A stretch of DNA of 49,352 nt from Novosphingobium capsulatum NBRC 12533 (lineage in GTDB: Bacteria; Pseudomonadota; Alphaproteobacteria; Sphingomonadales; Sphingomonadaceae): the NCBI RefSeq assembly GCF_001598375.1, contig NZ_BCYV01000026.1, positions 1-49,352 on the forward strand, given 5' to 3'. How positions within the stretch are numbered: position 1 is the stretch's first letter; each line of letters starts with the position of its first letter. A program made the position numbers and the translations under genes. Below are positions 43,967 through 49,352 of this stretch, piece by piece. The notes under the pieces are model-generated. The model worked only from the letters and a program-made list of their open reading frames with translations. It was not told the DNA's origin and did not search any database.

Positions 43967-44854
43967 CGCGGCAGCCGCGCGCAGCCAATCGGCCAGGGCA
44001 TGGACATGGGCATCGCCCCGCCCTTTGGCCCGCACCACCATGGTCAGCTGCGCCGCGCCCAGCCAGATGCGGTCACCCACGGGCACCAGCTCACCACGCG
44101 CCACCCATGGCGCGGCATAACCCTGCGCCGCCAATGCCAAGCCCAGCCCATCGGCCGCCGCGCCCAGCAGGGCGGGCACGGCGGTAAACGTCGGCCCGGC
44201 GATCAGCGCGTCACCGCCCGGCATCGCCAAGCCGAAGTGGGCATACCATGCCGCCCAATCCACCGGCCCTTCATCGTGCAACAGCGGCACGGTGCCCCGC
44301 CCTTCGAGAAACCCAGCCGCCGCCCCGGCCAGCGCCGGCGCGGCATAGACCGCATAGTCCAGCCCCAGCAGCGTTTCACTGGGCAGGCCCGTGTCGCCAC
44401 CATCGGGCGCGTCGGTCAGGAAGATATCGAGTTCGGTCGTCTCGAAATCCACCGCCAGACCGCGGCTGTCGAGCCACAGGTCCATCCCCGGCAGATCGGC
44501 CATGAGGCGCGGCAGGCGCGGCTGCAGCCAGCACCCGGCAAACCCGGCATCGGCATAGACAATCACCGAATTGGCCTTGCGATAGGGCGCCAGCCGGCTC
44601 ACCCCGCCGCGCAGCACCTTGAGCATGTCGCGAACCGTGCGGTGGAAATCGCGGCCAGCATCGGTCAGGACCACCTGGCGATAGACCCGGCGGAACAGGG
44701 CATGGCCCAGCGCCTCTTCCAGGTTGCGCACCTGGTGGCTGATCGCCGATTGCGTCAGTCCCAGTTCCTGCGCCGCCGCGGCAAAGCTGCCCAGCCGGGC
44801 GGCCGCCTCGAACCCTTCCAGGGACTTGAGCGGGGGAAGCCGGTCACGCGCCAT
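43943..44854 (-). CDS. LysR-family regulator (GcvA-like)
   Basis: Regulator of 303 residues. The N-terminal SLEGFEAAARLGSFAAAAQE and LGLTQSAISHQVRNLEEALG form the helix-turn-helix; LFRRVYRQVVLTDAG is GcvA-like. It starts six bases after the stop of the aminotransferase gene on the same strand, so it is cotranscribed with it, and overlaps the convergent LysR gene by 24 bases. Targets unknown; most likely amino acid or amine catabolism. Confidence 0.87.
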   Translation of the reverse strand: MARDRLPPLKSLEGFEAAARLGSFAAAAQELGLTQSAISHQVRNLEEALGHALFRRVYRQVVLTDAGRDFHRTVRDMLKVLRGGVSRLAPYRKANSVIVYADAGFAGCWLQPRLPRLMADLPGMDLWLDSRGLAVDFETTELDIFLTDAPDGGDTGLPSETLLGLDYAVYAAPALAGAAAGFLEGRGTVPLLHDEGPVDWAAWYAHFGLAMPGGDALIAGPTFTAVPALLGAAADGLGLALAAQGYAAPWVARGELVPVGDRIWLGAAQLTMVVRAKGRGDAHVHALADWLRAAAASGQPIDR

Positions 44855-44860
44855 GCGTGA

Positions 44861-46225
44861 TCACGCCAGATCGTTCAGGATCTCACGCAGCATGCCAAAG
44901 ATCGTGTCGATCTGCGCGGCGCTGATCATCAAGGGCGGAGACAGCGCGATGATATCGCCGGTCACGCGGATCAGCAGCCCGGCATCGAACGCGCGGTGGA
45001 ACGCCTCCATCGCCCGCGCGCCCACTGTCCCATCGCGCGGGGCCAGTTCGATCCCGGCCACCAGCCCCAGATTGCGCACGTCGATCACATGCGGGCAATC
45101 AGCCAGCGCGTGCGCCGCCGCTTCCCAATGCGCAGCCAGCGCGGCGGCATTCTCGAACAGCCCTTCCTCGCGATAGAGCCCCAGCGTCGCCAGCCCGGCC
45201 GCTGCCGCCACGGGATGGCCGGAATAGGTATAGCCGTGATAGAACTCGATGCCCTCGGGGCTGCCGTTGACCACGGTATCGTGCACCTCGCGGCTGGCGA
45301 TCACTGCCCCCATCGGCACGGTGCCGTTGGTCAGCCCCTTGGCCGTGGTGATGATATCGGGCGTCACGCCAAAGTATTCCGCCGCCGTGGCTTTGCCCAG
45401 GCGACCAAAGCCAGTGATTACCTCGTCAAAGATCAGCAGGATGCCGTGCTTGCGGGTGATATCGCGCAGCGCCTGGAGATAGCCCTGCGGCGGCACCAAG
45501 ACCCCGGTGGAGCCCGCCACCGGCTCCACGATCACCGCCGCGATCGTTTCAGGCCCATGCAGCGCCATCAGTTCTTCCAGCTCCTCGGCCAGGGCACCAT
45601 TGCCCGGCTGCATGCCCCGGCAAAACCGCACGGCCTGGCCATGGGTGTGCGACAGGTGATCCACCCCCCACACCTGGCTGACAAAGCGGCGCCGGTTGCC
45701 GCCGATGCCGCCCACCGAAAGCCCGCCGAAATTGGTGCCGTGATAGCCGCGCTGCCGCCCGATCAGGCGAAAGCGCGTGTGATCGCCGCGCGCATGGTGA
45801 TAGGCCAGCGCCATCTTGAGCGCGGTATCGGCGCTTTCCGAACCCGAATTGGTGAAGAACACGCGGTCCATCCCCGCCGGCATGATCCGCGCCACATCGC
45901 TGGCCAGGCGGAACGCCAGGGGATGGCCCAGTTGGAACGTCGGCGCGAAATCGAGCGTCTGCGCCGCCCGGGTCACGGCATCGGTGATCGCCGCGCGCCC
46001 GTGCCCGGCGTTCACGCACCATAGCCCCGCCGTGGCATCGAGCACTTGGCGTCCATCGGCCGTGGTATAGTGCATGTCGCTCGCCGCCACGAACAGGCGC
46101 GGGTTCTGCTTGAAGAACCGATTGTTGGTGAACGGCATCCAGAAATGATCAAGATCCACGCCATCCATGCTGGCGAAATCGATCGACGCTGGGGCCGCTG
46201 CGGGCGACTGGGTCTGGCTGGCCAT
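44861..46225 (-). CDS. Beta-alanine/omega-amino acid:pyruvate aminotransferase
   Basis: PLP-dependent class III aminotransferase of 454 residues. HFWMPFTNNRFFKQNPRLF at the N terminus, cited as WMPFTNNRFFKQNPRL, GLWCVNAGHGR, FFTNSGSESADTALKMALAY and FDEVITGFGRLGK, with the Schiff-base Lys in ITTAKGLTNGTVPMG, are the pattern of beta-alanine-pyruvate aminotransferases and related omega-transaminases. It moves an amino group from beta-alanine or a terminal amine to pyruvate, giving alanine. AGGAG precedes the ATG. Upstream on the same strand is a LysR gene, and a motif shared with that gene's own promoter lies about 93-113 bases before the ATG. Confidence 0.92.
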   Translation of the reverse strand: MASQTQSPAAAPASIDFASMDGVDLDHFWMPFTNNRFFKQNPRLFVAASDMHYTTADGRQVLDATAGLWCVNAGHGRAAITDAVTRAAQTLDFAPTFQLGHPLAFRLASDVARIMPAGMDRVFFTNSGSESADTALKMALAYHHARGDHTRFRLIGRQRGYHGTNFGGLSVGGIGGNRRRFVSQVWGVDHLSHTHGQAVRFCRGMQPGNGALAEELEELMALHGPETIAAVIVEPVAGSTGVLVPPQGYLQALRDITRKHGILLIFDEVITGFGRLGKATAAEYFGVTPDIITTAKGLTNGTVPMGAVIASREVHDTVVNGSPEGIEFYHGYTYSGHPVAAAAGLATLGLYREEGLFENAAALAAHWEAAAHALADCPHVIDVRNLGLVAGIELAPRDGTVGARAMEAFHRAFDAGLLIRVTGDIIALSPPLMISAAQIDTIFGMLREILNDLA

Positions 46226-46317
46226 GAAAGCTCCTGCAAACGGCGATGCCGTGAATCTTTTTCAGGTTACCTTTCGAAAATGGCACGCCGACGCGGGAGG
46301 GGGAAAAGCGATCGTCG

Positions 46318-46338
46318 GTGGTGCATGGGGCGCACCAC
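46318..46338 (+). promoter_or_regulatory. Putative LysR site upstream of the aminotransferase
   Basis: Perfect inverted repeat GTGGTGC (46318-46324) and GCACCAC (46332-46338) with a 7-base centre. The first 19 bases match the reverse complement of 47350-47368 at 15 positions. Confidence 0.55.
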
Positions 46339-46346
46339 ACATCGGC

Positions 46347-47315
46347 TCACTCCACCTGCTGGCGCAGGAAGCGGCGCAATTGCGCGATGGCCGGATTGTT
46401 GGCGCGATCGGCGCGCGTCACCATGCAATAAGACCCGATTGCCACGGCCTGCGCGCCCGGCACCGCCAGTTCCACCAGCGCGCCACTGGCCAGGTCATCG
46501 GCCACGAGATAGCGATTGGCCAGGGCCAGCCCGCGTCCCGCCCGCGCCGCAGCCAGCGCCAGGTGGGCATGCCACAGCAGCGCGCCGGGCAGCGGCTGGC
46601 GCCCCAGGTCCAGCCCATTGCCGCGCAGCCAGAACCGCCATTGCTCGTGGTGCTCCTCATGCAACAGCGGCGCGGCCAAGAGATCGTCCACCCCGCCGAT
46701 CCCGACCATCGCCCGTGCCACGCCCGGGCTCGCCACGACCAGTAGCGGCGGTCGCGCCAGCACCAGCGTGTGCAGCCCCGGCCCGCCCGGCTGCGGCAGC
46801 CAGCCATCGCCGTAATAGCGGATATCCACATCGGCTTCGAACTGGATCAGGTTGGCCGGCCGGTCGGTGGGGCGCAGTTCCACCTGGAAACCCGGCCCGG
46901 TCTGCTCGAACGCGGCAATCTGCGCAGACAGCCACTGCGTGGCAAAGCCCGGCACGCACCACAGCCGCAGGTCGTGAATCTGCCCCTGGGCCATGATCTC
47001 GCGCGTGGCAGACACCACATCGAGCATCGCGGCCGAAACCCGCGCATGATAGGCCTGCCCCGCCTCGGTCAAGGTCACGCGGCCGCCCTGGCGATCGACC
47101 AGCATCACCCCCAGCCATTCCTCCAGCGCCTTGAGATGGCGGCTCACCACCGTGTGATCGAGGCGCAGCAGCGCGGCGGCGCGGCGCACCCCACCGACCC
47201 GGCCTACCACCTCGAACGCGCGCAGCGCGGCAAACGGTGGAATGGCCTTGCCCGACAGGAAATCGCCGGAAATCAGGTCTTTGGGAGGCAACGAATTGGG
47301 CACGCACGTCCTCAT
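46347..47315 (-). CDS. LysR-family regulator (GcvA-like) of the aminotransferase locus
   Basis: Regulator of about 322 residues. The helix-turn-helix is in GVRRAAALLRLDHTVVSRHL, followed by KALEEWLGVMLVDRQGGRVT, and it is a paralogue of the regulator divergent from gabT. ATG 47315 has no clear binding site; a GTG at 47303 has GAGGA six bases upstream and may be the true start. It is divergent from the cupin gene and upstream of the aminotransferase gene. A shared motif in both promoter regions suggests it controls all three genes. Confidence 0.86.
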   Translation of the reverse strand: MRTCVPNSLPPKDLISGDFLSGKAIPPFAALRAFEVVGRVGGVRRAAALLRLDHTVVSRHLKALEEWLGVMLVDRQGGRVTLTEAGQAYHARVSAAMLDVVSATREIMAQGQIHDLRLWCVPGFATQWLSAQIAAFEQTGPGFQVELRPTDRPANLIQFEADVDIRYYGDGWLPQPGGPGLHTLVLARPPLLVVASPGVARAMVGIGGVDDLLAAPLLHEEHHEQWRFWLRGNGLDLGRQPLPGALLWHAHLALAAARAGRGLALANRYLVADDLASGALVELAVPGAQAVAIGSYCMVTRADRANNPAIAQLRRFLRQQVE

Positions 47316-47349
47316 TGCTGGTGCGATCGCATCATACCACGAATTGGGC

Positions 47350-47368
47350 GGTGCACCAGACGCACCAC
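47350..47368 (-). promoter_or_regulatory. Putative LysR site between the LysR and cupin genes
   Basis: On the minus strand GTGGTGCGTCTGGTGCACC, 35 bases before the LysR ATG and about 100 before the cupin ATG. It matches the aminotransferase-side motif at 15 of 19 positions, with both outer GTGGTGC and GCACC blocks conserved. Confidence 0.55.
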
Positions 47369-47467
47369 GCAGCCCAAAATCGCAACATTTCCCGCCGATC
47401 GCGCAGTTGACGCCGGACAATCCAATCGCAATTGTGATCGCAGCACTTTGCAACAGGAGACCGTCCG

Positions 47468-47944
47468 ATGCGCGTCCACATCCGCTCTGCGCGGCATTTT
47501 GCCCTGGGCCTTGGCCTGGCGCTGGCCCTGCCCGCCACCGCAGCCCTTGCTGATACCGGCGCCGCCAGCATCGCCAAGCCGGCCAAACTGGCAAGCAGCG
47601 CGGTCACCGCCGCCCTCGCCAGCAGCGCCGCGCACCACAGCAGCGAAGGCGGCGCGGCTGTATCAGACCTGCCGCAGCTGCATTCGGCCGACAAGAAGTT
47701 CATGAGCGGCGCCTATGCCGTTGCCGGCCCCAACCACGACAGCTTCACCGGCGCAGGCTATCCGGTGAACGAATTCATGGTCTTCCTTTCGGGCGGCGTC
47801 ACCCTCACCTCGGCCGATGGCACCGTGCTGGAGGTGAAGGCCGGCGATGCAGTATCGATCCCCAAGGGCTGGCTAGGCCGGTGGGATTCCAAGGGCTATG
47901 AAAAGTTCTACGTGGTCTACGACCCCGAAAAGCCGGTGGAATAA
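47468..47944 (+). CDS. Secreted cupin-domain protein
   Basis: Protein of 158 residues with a signal peptide to about residue 29 (PATAALA), a low-complexity Ala/Ser linker to about 60, and one cupin barrel: NEFMVFLSGGVTLTSADG, cited as NEFMVFLSGGVTL, then VLEVKAGDAVSIPKGWLGRW and YEKFYVVYDP. This resembles the EutQ/ureidoglycine-type cupin_3 family. The metal-binding histidines usual in cupins are not evident in the barrel, so enzymatic activity is doubtful; a ligand-binding role is possible. AGGAG eight bases before ATG. Divergent from the LysR gene and probably under its control. Confidence 0.8.
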   Translation: MRVHIRSARHFALGLGLALALPATAALADTGAASIAKPAKLASSAVTAALASSAAHHSSEGGAAVSDLPQLHSADKKFMSGAYAVAGPNHDSFTGAGYPVNEFMVFLSGGVTLTSADGTVLEVKAGDAVSIPKGWLGRWDSKGYEKFYVVYDPEKPVE

Positions 47945-47956
47945 AGCAACAGTAAG

Positions 47957-48051
47957 CCCCCTCCTCTTCAGAGGAGGGGGTTGGGGGGTGGTGCGAAACC
48001 TTGCGCTACGCCTCCACCACCCCCGGCCCCTCCTCTGAAGAGGAGGGGAGA
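47957..48051. repeat. Composite palindromic repeat A, copy 4 (core inverted)
   Basis: Hairpin CCTCTTCAGAGG, GGGGGGTGGTG, core CGAAACCTTGCGCTACGCC, CACCACCCCCGG, hairpin CCTCTGAAGAGG. The core is in the opposite orientation to copies 1 and 2 (their GCGCAAGGCTTCG appears as CGAAACCTTGCGC). It lies between the convergent cupin and polyamine-binding genes. Confidence 0.85.
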
Positions 48052-48075
48052 GCAACGCCCGCTTTCCCCCTCCGC

Positions 48076-49143
48076 CTATGCCGCGCGCACGCGGGTGATC
48101 ACATCCTGAAACGCACGATAGGCATCTTCGCCCAGATAGTTGGCGTATTGGCACTTGGCGAGCGCCGCCTCGGGCGGGAAGATCGCGGGGTTGTCGCGAT
48201 ATTCGGCGTCCATCTGCGCCAGCGCAGCGCCATTGGGCGTGGGATAGCGAATGGTGCGCGAGATATCGGCGCCGGCGTCTGCGCTCAGCAGGTAGTTGAT
48301 GAACGCGTGCGCCGCATCGGGATTGGGCGCGCCAGCGGGGATGCACAGCTGGTCGGACTGCAGGATGCTGCCTTCCTTGGGCACCACGAACGCGAGGTCC
48401 TTGTCCTCGCGCATCACCTGGGCGATGTCGCCGTTGTATTCGATCACGATGTCGCAATCGCCAGACAGCAGCAGATCCTGGCCATTGTCGTCATGGAACG
48501 TGGCGATGTTGCCCTTCTGGCGGATCAGCAGGTCCTGCACCTTGGCGAGCGTCGCCTTGTCGAACGTGTTCATGTCGGCGCCGAGGTAGATTTCGGTCAG
48601 CCGGCACAGGTCTGCCGCGTCAGACAGCACGGCAATGCGGCCCTTGTATTGCGGCGAATCCAGCACCCATTTCCAGCTGTCGGGCACGCCCTGGATCTTT
48701 GATTTGCGATAGCCGATGCCCAGCACCAGCCAGGTATAGGGCATGGCATATTTGCGGCCCGGATCGAACGGCGCATCCTGGAACCGCGGCAGGATGTTCT
48801 TCATGTTGGGAATCTTGGCATGGTCGAGCGGCATCAGCATGTTGGCCTTGGCCATGCGCTGCACGAAATCGTTGGCTGGCACCACCACGTCATAGCCGGG
48901 ATTGCCGCCGCGCAGCTTGGCAAACAGCTCGTCGTTGTTGGAATAGAGGCTCATATTCACGCCGATGCCGCTGGCCTGCTCAAAGCCCGACAGGGTATGC
49001 TTACCGACGTAGGTATCCCAGTTGTAGAAATTGACCATCTGCGAAGGATGCTTCTTGCACCCCGCCAGCCCGGAAAACGTGATGCCGACCGCGGCCGTGC
49101 CCAGGCCGGCCAGGAATCCGCGCCGCGAAGGGGTTGCTTGCAT
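48076..49143 (-). CDS. Polyamine ABC transporter substrate-binding lipoprotein (PotF/PotD-like)
   Basis: Extracytoplasmic solute-binding protein of 355 residues. The N terminus has a twin-arginine motif SRRGFLAG and a lipobox LAGC (Cys29), so it is likely Tat-exported and lipid-anchored. VNFYNWDTYVG and GYDVVVPANDFVQRM are the PotD/PotF signature; YTWLVLGIGYRKSKI and WKWVLDSPQYKGRI follow. GAGG six bases before ATG 49143 favours this start over ATGs at 49155 and 49182. Putrescine or spermidine is the expected ligand; putrescine breakdown yields GABA, the substrate of gabTD. No permease or ATPase genes are in the window; they may lie to the right, or be elsewhere. Confidence 0.88.
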   Translation of the reverse strand: MQATPSRRGFLAGLGTAAVGITFSGLAGCKKHPSQMVNFYNWDTYVGKHTLSGFEQASGIGVNMSLYSNNDELFAKLRGGNPGYDVVVPANDFVQRMAKANMLMPLDHAKIPNMKNILPRFQDAPFDPGRKYAMPYTWLVLGIGYRKSKIQGVPDSWKWVLDSPQYKGRIAVLSDAADLCRLTEIYLGADMNTFDKATLAKVQDLLIRQKGNIATFHDDNGQDLLLSGDCDIVIEYNGDIAQVMREDKDLAFVVPKEGSILQSDQLCIPAGAPNPDAAHAFINYLLSADAGADISRTIRYPTPNGAALAQMDAEYRDNPAIFPPEAALAKCQYANYLGEDAYRAFQDVITRVRAA

Positions 49144-49247
49144 GATTGCCCTCATGGTTGGCCCGGTTGGATTTTCGGGCATTGCTTTTGCGCACGATAT
49201 GTGATCACAGGATACAGGTAAAGCCTTTCATCACGGGGAAACGACAA

Positions 49248-49352
49248 TGGCACGCGATGGCTCACCCAAAGGCATGCCCGGCGGACGGCTGACGCGGCGC
49301 GCCTTCGTGCAGACCGGCTCGGCCACGGCGGCCGCCGCGCTGGCCACGCCCG
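49248..49352 (+). CDS. N-terminal fragment of a Tat-exported protein
   Basis: Open frame from ATG 49248 to the window edge, 35 codons. It has GGGG before the start and encodes LTRRAFVQTGSATAAAAL, a clear twin-arginine signal. The mature part is outside the window, so no function can be given. It is divergent from the polyamine-binding protein gene, with a 104-base spacer. Confidence 0.65.

Overview
The window is high-GC, gene-dense DNA that reads as an alphaproteobacterium of the Sphingomonadales, most likely Novosphingobium. The evidence is a circularly permuted (two-piece) tmRNA gene whose tag reads ANDNEALALAA, an Atm1-type ABC exporter, a 5-carboxyvanillate decarboxylase (LigW) and a stilbene-cleaving dioxygenase whose key residues fall at the same numbers as I recall for the N. 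aromaticivorans enzymes, and sphingomonad-type palindromic repeats. No rRNA, tRNA, insertion sequence, prophage or CRISPR array was seen.

Layout. 0.2-3.8 kb: two family-2 glycosyltransferases and a Wzx-type flippase in one overlapping operon. 3.9-17.7 kb: mostly housekeeping genes: a duplicated retropepsin-like protease, Atm1 exporter, DUF1737 protein, POT-family transporter, hslVU, bamE, a cytochrome bc1 assembly chaperone, DUF177, MATE efflux pump, ssrA, mscL, and a LemA-TPM-TPM-Nudix operon.

17.7-31.8 kb: an aromatic catabolic island. It holds an AAHS transporter, a MarR regulator, a lignostilbene dioxygenase, a DUF3237 protein, two further MFS transporters, a quinone-reductase-like NmrA protein, ligW, a DUF2490 outer-membrane protein, an aldehyde dehydrogenase, an NTF2/SnoaL-like protein resembling cofactorless diarylpropane lyases, and two LigD-like short-chain dehydrogenases. 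A 19-bp motif, TTGTTAGT-N4-CATACAA, precedes three transcription units of the island (dioxygenase, NTF2-like gene, SDR pair), always in the same orientation to the catabolic gene; a degenerate copy lies before the AAHS gene. I propose a MarR-controlled regulon for side-chain oxidation, retro-aldol or decarboxylative conversion to a stilbene, stilbene cleavage, aldehyde oxidation and decarboxylation of lignin-derived dimers.

31.9-36.9 kb: branched-chain 2-oxoacid dehydrogenase E1alpha-E1beta-E2, divergent from an Lrp-type regulator with a clear dyad between them, then a MobA-like nucleotidyltransferase. The E2 interdomain linker is partly made of in-frame REP sequences. 36.9-40 kb: an exported nucleoside-hydrolase-like protein, an XdhC-family protein and alanine dehydrogenase. 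40-49.35 kb: an amine and omega-amino-acid module: gabD-gabT, a beta-alanine:pyruvate-type aminotransferase, three LysR regulators, a secreted cupin, a PotF-like polyamine-binding lipoprotein and the beginning of a Tat-exported protein. A motif shared by two promoters suggests that one LysR protein controls the aminotransferase, the cupin and itself.

A composite palindromic repeat (two GC-rich hairpins around a short core) occurs four times between genes, and two other large hairpin blocks sit between convergent genes.
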